Shown here: piece by piece, positions 1-9,865 of the stretch
Layout of the letters: every line of letters begins with the position of its first letter
How positions within the stretch are numbered: the stretch's first letter is position 1
Assembly: GCA_963693085.1 (NCBI GenBank)
Contig: OY856411.1
Span: 115,870,767 to 115,934,766 of the forward strand
DNA: 64,000 bases
Origin: Alisma plantago-aquatica
Lineage: Eukaryota > Streptophyta > Magnoliopsida > Alismatales > Alismataceae
Direction of reading: 5' to 3'
Notes under the pieces: model-generated
What the model was told of the DNA's origin: nothing
The model's input: the letters and a program-made list of their open reading frames with translations, nothing else
The model's database searches: none
Made by a program: the position numbers and the translations under genes

Positions 1-120
1 CAAACAGTCTCCAAACCGCTTGGGACCAAACGGACTCCAAACCGCTTGGGACCAAATGGTCTCCAAACCATTTGGGACTAAACGATCTCCAAACTGTTTG
101 CCCTTTCAAAACCGCTTGTA
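1..120. repeat. Short minisatellite of AAACGG/AAACCG-type units
   Basis: About six degenerate units built on ccaaac-x-gtctc and accgcttggga alternate here, related in wording to the arrays in the U-family LTRs at 6508-7012 and 28675-29365. The array lies about 100 bases upstream of the first reading frame of the U-element extra ORF. It is cut by the window edge, so its full length and whether it is an internal array or another LTR remnant cannot be decided. Confidence 0.7.
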
Positions 121-217
121 TTTTGTTAAAACATAAAAACACATAAACACAAATTAAATCCAATTTTTCTCTTATACTAAACTTGTTATTCTAACACATG
201 ATTTTCCATTTTCAAAA

Positions 218-505
218 ATGGCCTCTCCAGCAAAGCAACCCACCAGATATGAAGGCGCTCCCTTCTGGACAATGGAGCAACTAATAGAAAATCACGCCAA
301 GCTCCATAAGATAGTAGATACTTATGAAGTGACCAGACAACTCCCAACAAAATTCAACATAGTTGCGGTCATGTGTGAAATTGACCGCATCAACAGGTGT
401 CTAGTTGAGGAACCTGAAGAAGTGGTGGAAGTAATATCTTACAGCAATGAAGGCTCTGAATACAATCCCAACTCTGAAGATGCATCCCCAGCTAAAAAAT
501 CCTAG
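218..505 (+). pseudogene. N-terminal fragment of the U-element extra ORF
   Basis: A 95-codon open segment beginning at an ATG, starting with MASPAKQPTRYEG and ending in an acidic stretch (EEPEEVVEVI) before a stop. It is out of frame with the rest of the extra ORF, so a frameshift lies between about 500 and 756. The stretch 506-755 continues with Thr/Pro-rich coding-like sequence (many acc/cca codons). I recognise no named domain. This is either the true start of the giant ORF or a small separate leader ORF. Confidence 0.5.
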
Positions 506-755
506 GGGAAATGAAAAGTCCAAGAAACTACAACTAAACAATGCCCAAAGAAGCGGGCAAGAAAATAGGTTTGCCCCACCACTGCTAGGGAACAAACCCT
601 AGCAATCCACATCCCATCAACCACCACTACTCCTACAACTACCACTACCCCTATCTTATCAACTCTCACCGCCACCGCACCACCACCAGAAAACCTCTAC
701 ATCCACACCCTCCCATCCATCAACAAAGTATATCTTCTCTAGCATACTGCTCAAG

Positions 756-1590
756 ATGGGGATCTATGACAGAATCCTCAACATGCTAGACAATGCCAAT
801 CTATCCAGACTGTGCTTTGTCCCTGAAGCTTCTTATGTCAAACCGACTACTGAATTTTTCACACATCTCACCAAAGAAGTGGTGTACATTACACACAGAT
901 CAAGGGACGGAGGTGACTATAGGTTGGTCACCAAACTTTTTGGAAATGACATTGTCATAATAGAAAATCTTCTAAATGACATATTCATTGACAACCCAGA
1001 GCAACTCCAATGAGCCAAAGTTGTGAGCAAAGAGAACTCCCAATTCAATAGACACAACTTATGGAAGACCCTAACAGGGATCCCCTCCTATGAGGCAAAG
1101 ACATGCAAAGCCTCCAACATTTAGTCCGAGTTCATGCGCACGCTTCATAAAATTCCGATTGGTGTGTTGTTCCCCAAGATAGAGGGAGGGAAACATCATC
1201 ACTGTCGATCTCTTTCTCCTATGGTCAATTTTGTAGGGAAATCCAGTCAACATCGACCGACATATGTTACAAAATTTCTCACCCTAAGCCATAGGAAAAG
1301 AAATATGCATGGGTGGGCACATAACTTCTATCATCAAATACCTCAAGATGGACAGACTACTCCCTCAATGCATGAAGATCAAGGGTGACATCCTTACTAA
1401 TGAAAAAAACTTGAAGAACTCCTACATTATCAAGGAGAAAGATGTGAAACTACACTACATCTTCTGCCCAACAGTCAGATCTTCCAGGACCCTACTACCG
1501 CTTCTAGAGCTAGCGGACTACGACAAGGACAAATTTCTCTTTACTGACAAAAAGATTACCAAACTCCTAGCTCTGGTCAAAGTACAATAA
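756..1590 (+). pseudogene. Segment resembling 'putative plant transposon protein' domain
   Basis: The translation contains TEFFTHLTKEVVYITHR, then a hydrophobic stretch with LFGNDIVIIENLLNDIF, and later GGHITSIIKYLKMDRLLP. The order 'EFF/YA-L ... V-x-G/N-x-I ... L' followed by a 'GG-I-T-I' helix is what I know from the accessory protein placed between pol and the 3' LTR in many plant retroelements. The same type is seen at 10200-12161 in Copia A. The frame is kept from 756 to 1388 with stops at about 1011 and 1386; 1309-1590 continues in another frame. Function of the family is unknown. Confidence 0.5.
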
Positions 1591-1790
1591 AAAACAACCA
1601 ATGTGGGGCAGACGGAGCTTAGCATAACTGCCCCGGCAACCAAGTTAACAAAATACTAGTAAAACGACTATCAAAGGTATGTTTACAACCGTCACAGCTG
1701 TCGAGGACACCAACATCAAAGCTACAACCGGAGACACAATGCCCCCCTCCAGAGGAACCAATCACTACCTCTTCCATAGACTCATTCATC

Positions 1791-2096
1791 ATGAGCCTAC
1801 ATGATGAGATCACCACCACCATCCCCACCACACTCCCATCCACCACCCTCCCACCATCTACCACCACCCCACCTTCCTCCATAGCAATCCCTCCACCCAT
1901 ATCTTCCACTTCCCCATCTTTTTCCCTGAGTACCACCTTTTCTTCTCCAACACCCGACTTCACATTCTCCGCTCCCATCTCCACCTCATTTTCCTCAACT
2001 TTTTCACTCCCTCATATCTCACCCAGCCATTTACCATTCCCTTCATTTGCCACCACCCCAACACCGCTAGTGACTCCATCTACGGTCACCAAATAG
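1791..2096 (+). pseudogene. Pro/Ser/Thr-rich linker of the extra ORF
   Basis: A 101-codon open segment in the main frame, composed largely of Pro, Ser and Thr (tracts such as TTIPTTLPSTTLPPSTTTPP), with no predicted fold. Low-complexity linkers of this kind separate the N-terminal and C-terminal modules of large plant transposon proteins. The opposite strand is also open because of the codon bias; that frame is a shadow. Confidence 0.55.
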
Positions 2097-2450
2097 TTCA
2101 CAGGACCATCACCAGTGTCTCTTTTGAAAGACACTACCACCCTTCCACCCCGACCCCAGCCATACCACCCTTCCGCATATGGGGTCCTTTTCAAATGTCG
2201 GTGAGGAATTCGGCATCAATTTGATGCCATCTGAAACCTCCTCACCGACCCCTCTAACATAATGCAATCTATTTTTTCATGTTATTTCCCAATAGGTCAC
2301 CAAGATCAACGAGAAGAACAACGCCTTGTCAAGCATTCTCCAAAGCATTCAGCATTGACAAGATGTAGTGGCCAAGCAAGTCGATCATATCGATGACCAC
2401 TACAAACACTTGCCCGAGCTGGTCTTGGAGTAAAAATCCAACATGAAGTA

Positions 2451-3323
2451 TTGGCTAAGAAAGTTGATAGGATCTCTACGCACACTCAACCTCTGCCTGA
2501 GACCCAGTGCGAGCTTAAGCAACAACAAATTGCTTTAAGCACAAGCTTGGATGACATCACCAACACCCTCACACAGCTCCACAACTGCCAAGAGGAGTCA
2601 GGAAAAGCTGAGCTTAACCAACTACGCGCTCAAGTAACAGATCTTACATCGCGCCTCCTCTTTATCGAGGGACGATAATTAGATCTAAAGGAAACACACG
2701 ACGCACTACTCGAATCCCACGAGCATGTGCAAGTGGCTTTTGATGAGCTACAAGCAACCCATCGGCAGTGCAAGAAGCCTCCACAATTGAAGCCCGCAGA
2801 CAAAGAGGCAGACGACGATGATGATGAAGACGACAATAATGATGAGGATTCTGACTCCTCGGCTAACTCCAATAATAGCACCTCCTTAGACGACCAATCT
2901 TACAACCCAGGCAATGCTGGGGAGGGTACGAGCCGAGGAGATGCATCAAAACAAAAAGATCACCATGACGGTGATAAAGATCCCAAATCCCTGACTCACA
3001 TTGACAATGTTAATATATCGTACGGGGATCAATTCCTTGACTACTCCACAGTGGGATCTCTGGGGGGGTCTGCTAAAGAAGCAACCTTTGTTGAGTTCCA
3101 ACAATGTCTACTCGGAACCAACACAAGTCAACAACAAGAAACATTAGCTCAACATCTTTCCGCACTAGACCAATCGGTGCTCTTTCCTCCAGAACACGAA
3201 GATCTAGAAAGAGTCATCTTGGATATAGACAAAGATCTGGAATCAGCTTCTAACTCAAACAAAGACAAAGATCTACAGCAATATATAAACAATATGGAGC
3301 AGACTTCCCCCCTCCCTCTATAA
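2451..3323 (+). pseudogene. Helical and acidic middle region of the extra ORF
   Basis: Two open segments (2451-2678 and 2727-3323) in the main frame, separated by one stop at about 2676. The first is rich in Gln, Leu and charged residues with heptad-like spacing (LTQLHNCQEESGKAELNQLR), suggesting a coiled coil. The second begins with helical sequence, passes through an acidic tract (DDDDDEDDNNDEDSDSS) and continues Ser/Asp-rich. Compositionally it is a spacer that leads into the peptidase-like domains. No catalytic motif is visible. Confidence 0.5.
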
Positions 3324-3737
3324 GAGCTACCCCCGCTGTCACCACTACCGCACAAAATACATGATCTTGATAGGAAGGCGATCTCTACTCTTGACGCTCA
3401 AGACATATTCATCCTTAACACTATAGTAGATGATGCCAAAGACGGGAGCGACATTATCTACCAAAATGCAAAGACTCAGTGCCAATTGACACGTGAAGAC
3501 TTCCGCTCCATCCTTCGACCACAAACAACAACGAAGAAGGTAGTCTTCCATGTCCTCCTTGCCAATTCTATCGAAACCTACAGAATCTCTCGGCGGTAGC
3601 AACCCATTCTTAATGCATCACTGACTCTAGCAATGAGTCTCATTTACAAAAAATTACAAAGAAAATCAATCGAATGGTTGCATAGGGGAATTGCAAGGAA
3701 GTCACGCTACATTACCGTGCCCTTCCAAATCTCTGGT

Positions 3738-4205
3738 CACTGGCTGCTTATGATCGTCAACACCGCGTCCTGAGACGCTGAGATGTACAACTTTTGCGCC
3801 ACTGAACTAAGAGTTGGAATAATCAACTTCATTGGAACAGAGGCCGGGGAGGCCAAATGCATCCCATTCCGGCTCTTGAAGTTGATATGGGCTGCTTTCC
3901 CATCCCTCCGCAATAATTGGAACCAACCTTGGTTCCAAATCATGAACCCCCTAGTTCAAACCCAAGATGTTTCTAGGGATTGCGCTTTCCACGTAATGTG
4001 TCATATACAAGCGCTCAATCAACAAATCCCTTTTACTGATTTGGACACAGAAGATTTGCATTCTCTGTGCGGTCGTTACGCCATGGAATTAATGTGGGAT
4101 AGACAGTTCCTTAAGGACCCAACTATGGCACCTAACGAAACTCCTCACTATCTCTTTTTGGCCATCCAACGTCCTCCAAAACATCCATTTAGGCAAACAA
4201 TATAG
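3738..4205 (+). pseudogene. First Ulp1/C48-like domain (copy 1)
   Basis: The frame opens with HWLLMIVNT (His codon at 3738), the typical His-Trp start of the Ulp1 catalytic block, and reaches RDCAFHVMCHIQAL (Cys codon at 3981), matching the DCG-type nucleophile motif of C48 SUMO-peptidases. His and Cys are 81 codons apart and in frame; one TGA at about 3771 breaks the frame. Downstream, DLHSLCGRYAMELM matches the C-terminal R-x-x-x-A-x-E-L helix of the family. The position expected for Asp reads MYNF, so the triad is probably incomplete. The diverged copy at 26046-26455 keeps VYNF and GDCAF. Confidence 0.65.
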
Positions 4206-4427
4206 GAGTTGGAGAAACAACAACCCGCCAAGGTTCCTGCGAAAAAGAAATGGGATCCTTACTCTTTTGATCTGGCGGATGATGAAGGGGTTACTGAGTT
4301 ACTAACCGGGGCGACCATCAACAGATCATCTTCACAAATGGTCCTCCTATCTTCCATTTCATGAACATACCCCAATTTTGACCTTAGTTCTTGCAAACCT
4401 CTCTCTGAAAATGAACTTCGTCTCATC

Positions 4428-5030
4428 ATGTCAAGGCTTTACGCCGAGAAAGATGATCTCATTTTCATGTTCGGTGACATTCTGGTCATGGAAGATGTGC
4501 TACAAGAAAATGTACAGCTAAAAGGGTCTCCCTTCCTAAGCTTAATGGCCGCCTATCAATTTCTTCTTGGACAAAATCACCCAACAACCTATATGGCATC
4601 CCCCTACATGAAGGACAATCTATTAAAGCTAAAAAACTTTGGAATAACTGAGGCACTCATCTCCTTCTTACAACATACGACCCCAAAATTCATTATTCTC
4701 CCCTTCCTTCATTCAGAACACTAGATGTTGTTGGCAACAAATCTTCATGAAGGAATAACAATGATATCCAAGAGTTTTGACAGCTAGTACAATCCAGATC
4801 AACAACATTACACTACAACACCAAGAACGCCTACGGAGGAGGTGGCAAAGGACTGTGCCGACCAACTTCATGCCCTTCTTAGCAAGCACATATGGGCATA
4901 CAACATAGAACACTTTCATCGCCCCGCCTTCATCCACAAGTGCCCACAGCAGCTCTGTGAGTCGAACGATTGTGGTTTCCACCTCCTCTTCTTGATATAC
5001 ACTATCATAGCACTTGAAAGACTAGTATAA
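4428..5030 (+). pseudogene. Second Ulp1/C48-like domain (copy 1)
   Basis: In the same frame as the first domain. FIILPFLHSEH is followed by a stop at 4722-4724 that replaces the Trp of the His-Trp motif (the second copy reads HWLLLATNL). The sequence continues ATNLHEGITM, then SFDS, and ends in KCPQQLCESNDCGFHLLFLI with the nucleophile Cys codon at 4971. Gln-x-n-Asp-Cys-Gly is the canonical oxyanion/nucleophile block of Ulp1 peptidases. The His to Cys distance is 84 codons. The preceding part (MSRLYAEKDD ... FLQHTTPKFI) is a conserved N-terminal extension also present in copy 2. At least three stops inactivate it. Confidence 0.75.
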
Positions 5031-5039
5031 GACATGACA

Positions 5040-6333
5040 GAAGTGGATATCACGCGTTACGAGGGAAGTTAACTTCTAATCTCCTCTACACACATGGTGC
5101 TAAAAAAGGACTAACAGAAGATTGATGCCCTTGTCCTTGTACTACTCAAACTATCACTTTAACACTCTACGAACAAAGTGAGTGATAAGTTAGGGGGGAG
5201 TACACTAGACAAGGGCGAGGTATCATTTTCAAAATCCTTCACTCTACACCTTTTCTTTCAATTTTGTTTTATAGCTTCCTTTGCTCATTTGATTTTCATT
5301 CTGAAACAATTTCCCATTTTAAAATAAACCCTGCATATAAAGAAGAACATCCCTTTTTGGAAAAAAGTCACCCCCAGCTAACTTTAGAATCAAGTTAGTC
5401 CTCAAAAGTAATAACAAGAATAGCACTTAGACATATAATGGTGACTTAATAATTTCTCTCCACTCTTGATTTTCATGCTTTTGTTTCACTTCTACATCTG
5501 ACTCTCCACAGGTCAATATCAAGGCCAAAATAAGTCAAGCACTCTCAAGGATGAGAGGGGCATCAGGTGACATCCAAATAAAGAAGCCTCACAAGTGGAC
5601 CATTGAAAAGAAACCATATAAGTGCATCTCGAGAAACCCTAAGAACATCTTTCCTCTCTTCAAATAAAAGAGGCTTGGCTGCCCAAAATAATTTCCCTAA
5701 AAACCCCAAATCCTAAGCTTGTGAGTTTACGAATAAAAGCCAGAGATTTGAATAAAACTATGAGAGTTGTTCCATAAATAAGGATCTATATAAAGAACCA
5801 ATGAAGGTCTCACCCGGCCGGTACATTCAGCTTCCCTCGGAAGGTAGATGTGTCGTGCCCGGTAGTGAAACCCTAAGGTATCTAAATATATGAAAGGCTT
5901 ATAAAGGACTCACTCGGCCGGCACATCCAACTACCCTCATGAAGGAAGATGTGTCGTGCCCGGTAGTGAGATCCTAAAAGCATAGACAAGCCCTCCCCCA
6001 CTTGAAGGGGGAGTTACACGTCAAGCCTTTATCCAACCCTCATATCCACTCTAGCTTCTGGTAAGTTTTTCAGATTGGTATAAAGCTGAATAGAGTAAAC
6101 AACATACACATAATAAAAAGTGGTCCCAATGCAGGCTATGAGATACAGAAGAAACCTGAGATCCAAGAAACTCTCAATACATGAAACAGTTAAGGAAAGC
6201 AATAAGACCTGATACGACCTTAGGAGAGCTCAGGTTTATAATTGAAGCAAGTGTATGGAAACCTTAACTAAATAAAATTTCCTCTCCATTACATGCCTCA
6301 GCTCTATCCAACTTGAGGACAAGCTAGATTTTA
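5040..6333 (+). other. 3' untranslated region of element U, with an internal G-run and a tandem repeat
   Basis: No coding sequence is seen. A PPT-like G-run (ttaggggggagtacac) lies at 5190-5204, just after the Ulp1 ORF, and recurs at the same place in copy 2 (27391-27405). A block of about 60 bp with the words ggccggtacatt...gtcgtgcccggtagtg occurs twice, near 5811-5870 and 5913-5970; the pair is kept in copy 2 near 27958-28127. The rest is AT-rich and collinear with 27500-28487. Confidence 0.7.
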
Positions 6334-6345
6334 AGTTAGGGGGGG
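6334..6345 (+). promoter_or_regulatory. Polypurine tract of element U
   Basis: The tract agttaggggggg abuts the LTR start TGATAACC. The same tract-LTR junction recurs at 28488-28500, which supports it as the plus-strand primer site. Confidence 0.8.
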
Positions 6346-6507
6346 TGATAACCTCCAATTTTGTGATGTTATCTTAGTAATATTCTTCAGTTTTCCACAC
6401 TCTTTCTTAGATAAATTAGACAAAGTCCCTAGCTATCCTCTTTTATTGAAATATACTGTTAGACTAACTTTTCTCCTATTTACTTACATAAAAAGACACA
6501 AAAAAAA

Positions 6508-7012
6508 GACTCATATGGTCCCAAGACCGCATGGACTCACATGGTCCCAAGACCGCATGAAGCCAACTGGTCCCAAGACCGCATGGACTCACACGGTCCC
6601 AAGACCGCATGAGGCCAACCGGTTCCAAGACCGCATGAAGCCAACCAGTCCCAAGACCGCATGAAGCATTCTGGTCCCAAGACTGCATGGACTCACATGG
6701 TCCCAAGATCACATGAAGCCAACCGGTCCCAAGACCACATGAAGCCATCCGGTCCCAAGACCGCATGGACTCACACGGTCCTAAGACTGCATGAAGCCAA
6801 CCGGTCCCAAGCCTGCATGGAATCAAACAGTTCAAAGACCGCATGGAGTCAAACGATATCAAGACTGCATGAGTCCAAATAGTCTCAGAGCCCAAACGGT
6901 CTCAGAACCCAAATGGTCTCAGAGTCCAAACGGTCTCCGAGCCCAAACGATCTCAGAGTCCAAACGGTCTTCAAGACCGTTTAAACCCAAAAGTGACCAA
7001 ACCGTTTGGACT
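6508..7012. repeat. U3 minisatellite of U LTR (22-bp and about 18-bp units)
   Basis: The first part has about 22-bp units of the form 'ccaagaccgcatg-n9-ggtc'. The second part has shorter units of the form 'gagcccaaacggtct'. Half-sites ggtc/gacc make imperfect dyads (for example acggtcttcaagaccgtt near 6963-6980). The array ends just upstream of the TATA box at 7023. Both strands stay open over long stretches because the unit lacks stops; those frames are not genes. Confidence 0.9.
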
Positions 7013-7022
7013 TCACTTAAGG

Positions 7023-7034
7023 CCTATAAATAAG
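7023..7034 (+). promoter_or_regulatory. TATA box of U LTR
   Basis: cctataaataag lies immediately after the minisatellite. The same box is conserved at 29374-29385 and, inverted, at 31700-31711, always followed by a caaggggtcct-like block, so it likely marks the U3/R promoter. Confidence 0.7.
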
Positions 7035-7645
7035 ACCCAAGGGGTCCTACCAAAGACATGAAGTTTCAAACGCCCATAGGATTCCTATACTACTCCAGAG
7101 CTATTCCAACCTCCATCCTCTGACCAAAGGCTACCAATTTAAGATCCACACTTCATCCTAAAGCTTGTTTCTCTCTCTTTGCCAAAGAAGGTGGGAAGAG
7201 GAGACATCATCATTGAGCAACCTGTGAAGTTTTAAGATTGTGACTCTCTCTCTTTCGAAGGGGTTGACTTTCCTCTCTCCTTTGTGGGGATGATGTTCCC
7301 TCTCTCTCTTATTGCCTCCTTCTTTGTTCTAGCCATGAGTTAGTAGTATCTTTCACTAGGATGCAGGGAGTATCCCCGCTACACATGTTTTTATTTCATG
7401 CAATGTAATCCATAGTTTTCAATAGAGATATACTTTCTGTTCAGTTCAACATCAATTGTTTAATTAATGCTTGTTGCTTGATCACCAACTCGTGTTATCT
7501 TTTATCTTTTAGTATGAATTGTCTATGTTTGTACTATCAGATTTGAATCTCAATTGAATGTTGGTTCTTGATGCATGTATCAACCATGCATCTGTTTCGG
7601 TATCTAGGAGTGTTTTTCAAGAAGTGAAGTAAACTCACTTCCATC

Positions 7646-7696
7646 GTTGTACTTTCATACTATGAAATGGAATCAGTTGACGTATGAAAGTATAAC
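7646..7696 (+). other. Conserved 51-nt hairpin in U LTR
   Basis: A 14-bp stem (gttgtactttcata / tatgaaagtataac, one G.T pair) with a 23-nt loop. The same hairpin occurs at 29988-30038 and 31046-31096, where a C:G pair replaces the T:A pair seen here, so pairing is preserved despite substitutions. Confidence 0.65.
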
Positions 7697-8126
7697 CTTG
7701 ATAAGTTGAGGAACACACTTTGTGAAGGGAATGATGTAAAACAGGTGACCATTCGTTTGGGGATGGATGGCATTGCAACATTCCCACGCTTCTCGTAGTT
7801 AGTTCTCCAAAAGGAAACTAAATCTACAAAGATACAAACTGTTTAGACTCATATTGCAGGTTATGTTTTATGTCGTATGATTTGATCCATGTGTAGCGGT
7901 GGTGAAAGACGATCACATCCTAGTGGCTCATTATCATTTTTAACATCCTTAAGTTTACCTTCTTACTTTACTTTACTTGCATTTAGTTTAAAAAAACAAA
8001 GTCAATCTTTTGAGCTAGATACCTACTGTCAAGAAGTTAAGTGAAATTCTAGCGTTTTTCAACTTGTCAATCTCGACAAGACCGTTGTCCCATGGATTCG
8101 ACCCTTAACTATACTATGATAAGACT

Positions 8127-8150
8127 CCCACGTATCTTAGCATACGTGGG
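8127..8150 (+). other. Terminal hairpin near the 3' end of U LTR
   Basis: cccacgtat / atacgtggg, a perfect 9-bp stem with a 6-nt loop, about 65 bases from the LTR end. In the left palindrome arm (30471-30494) the stem is tctgcgtgt / acacgtggg, still paired through one A:T to G:C exchange and G.T pairs. Confidence 0.55.
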
Positions 8151-8213
8151 TGGAGTTCTCGATCTATTATAAGCAAGGTAAACCTAAATATTTACTATCT
8201 TTAGGATTTTTAG

Positions 8214-8897
8214 TGGTGCACGCAATTCCATGTGAGTTGGAGCTCCATCAACATGCCACACCATGCAATAAGGTAATAGAACCTTAGCCTCACCAACATG
8301 GTCACTAAGGAAGGTCAAGGTCGACACACGCTTCCACCCCCTTTTCAAATGGATAGGATGAAACCCAAGGTTACAAGCCAATATGGCACTCCTCCTAGAG
8401 TCACCACAACCAGATATGGTGATCCTCAATGTTCCACAAACATACAAGATGTCCCTCAAGACATCCTCAACTAATACCAAGCGTCTTCAAGGCAACCACA
8501 AACCAATACAAGGCCTCGCCAAGGCTCTCAAGCCCGAGACAACACCCCAAAGAGAAAAACACACCTCAAACATGTGCCCAAAACATCATCAAGGGTGTCA
8601 CCACTTAAGTAAGGCTAAAACAAGGCGTCCAACACTACCTAACTTCTCTAGATGATGCCAAGAGAGATAAAAAACACTCTAGAGGTGGAAAACTTGCATA
8701 TCAACCCCTACTTTTGGTAAATTACAAGTTGCACCAAAACCTCACCACAAAGAACAAACATCAAGCAACAAGTCAAACAAGGAACACCAACCTCCAAAAT
8801 GGCCTAATTACGTCTTAGATTGTTACAACAAGGAGCTTAGGAACATGCTTAAGAAAAAAAAAAGGGTTAGCCCAAAATGTGGGTTAGGGTCCTGACA
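8214..8897 (-). mobile_element. Fragment of a large Gypsy-type LTR related to solo LTR G
   Basis: Read on the minus strand, it begins TGTCAGGACCCTAACCC at 8897. A later stretch (tttggtgcaacttgtaattta ... ccacctctagagtg) parallels solo LTR G near 44815-44885 (tttggtacaaattgcaattta ... ccacctttagagtg). It is cut on the left by the end of the U LTR, which suggests that U inserted into it. It lies within the 3' LTR of Copia A. A 90-codon plus-strand frame at 8383-8655 has no recognisable product. Confidence 0.5.
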
Positions 8898-9865
8898 TCG
8901 TCAACCTTGAAGAAGAATAACATCTTCATATTTACTCAGATAAGCCCACTTCAACCTTTGCTCTTTGAGAAAGGGGATTGAAAAGATGGAAGGAATGAGA
9001 GATTTATAAGATAACATGGAGGTGCCTATCTTACAACATGTCAAACTTAGTCATAATCATGAAATGCTTTGTAAATGAGAGAAATAAAGGGGCTCAAAGG
9101 GTTGCAACACACTCAACTACATCAAGGGCCAAGGATAGCATGAAAGAGAAAACTTGGAATGAACTCTGAGGAGTCCTATTTATAGCTGAGGGTGTTTTGT
9201 TGAGTGTGGGATCACTTTAGAATGAACAATATCCATTTTACAACTTGTAATGTATCTATTGTTGTTTCTAACAACTCTCCAACGGTTGGAATCACTTTTT
9301 TTGTGTTTTCATACAGTACATTCAGTCGACTTTCAATAATTATAACTCAACTAATCCATTATCTAACAAAGCTGATTTTCAAACTATCGATCATGTTTGT
9401 TGTAGGAAACTCGACTGATGAGTCAAAATTAGTTTTGGTTAGTGAGTCCGTCGATTGAGTTATGTGAGTGTACAACTCGTACGATTGATTCATTTTCAAA
9501 AATTCACCACTGATCGGTCAAGATTCAAACTCGAATGACAAAGTTGTTGTGACAAATTCTTTAAAATGATTTTGGAGTAACCAAATGTTGGAATTAAGTG
9601 TCCTTTATTTTTTCTCATCTTAGTTACTAGTCATATCATCAATGCAAGTGATTACAAAATTAATCTAAGGTAGTTTGAAGTGATGTTCCAAATTGCACAT
9701 TGCATTGCTTTTGACTTCAACTTGGACTAGCTAGGCTTGTGTAATTTGATCCTTCTCATGTACCTAAAGCCTGAAATAAACCTTAAACAAATGTATTAGA
9801 TACACATGAATGTAATGGTTAAGTCATTATCAAAATATGGATAATGTAGAACTCTCAAGTCAACA
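8898..9865 (-). mobile_element. Truncated 3' LTR of Copia A
   Basis: Collinear with the 5' LTR from about 20110 to the end (shared: tttctctttgaaaaagg, gagatttataagataacatg). It lacks roughly the last 490 bp of the LTR in element orientation, lost to the G-like fragment. A TATA box lies on the minus strand at 9175-9185 (ctataaatagg). Ends in tcaagtcaaca next to the PPT. Confidence 0.8.

Larger units (their letters stand above)
218..5030 (+). pseudogene. Decayed giant extra ORF of LTR element U, ending in two Ulp1/C48-like domains
   Basis: The open segments starting at 756, 1134, 1791, 2451, 2727, 3783, 4428 and 4842 all lie in one reading frame, so this was a single collinear ORF of about 1,600 codons. 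It is now broken by at least nine in-frame stops and by frame changes around 218-755 and 1309-1590. Order of modules: an N-terminal part resembling the 'putative plant transposon protein' family, a Pro/Ser/Thr-rich linker, a Gln-rich and then acidic helical part, and two successive Ulp1 cysteine-peptidase-like domains. It sits where accessory ORFs of plant Gypsy elements sit: upstream of a 3' UTR, a PPT and the 3' LTR at 6346. No gag or pol of this element lies in the window, so its superfamily is inferred. The unity of the ORF is read from frame and order, not from a transcript. Confidence 0.8.
6346..8213 (+). mobile_element. 3' LTR of element U (about 1.87 kb)
   Basis: Starts TGATAACCTCC right after the PPT and ends around ggatttttag. 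It aligns along its length with the two LTRs forming the palindrome at 28500-32634: the same start, minisatellite, TATA box, 51-nt hairpin and terminal hairpin. In copy 2 the LTR end is followed by tggcgttgc, reminiscent of the Asp-tRNA PBS of plant Tat/Athila Gypsy elements, so U is probably Gypsy. The exact 3' boundary is uncertain by a few bases because no clear CA end is visible. Confidence 0.8.

Noticed and set aside
1619..1984. 121-codon minus-strand frame rich in Gly and Val
   Set aside because: Mirror of the Pro/Thr/Ser-rich linker of the plus-strand extra ORF.
6446..7033. A 139-codon minus frame and several plus frames
   Set aside because: Lie inside the U3 tandem array of the U LTR.
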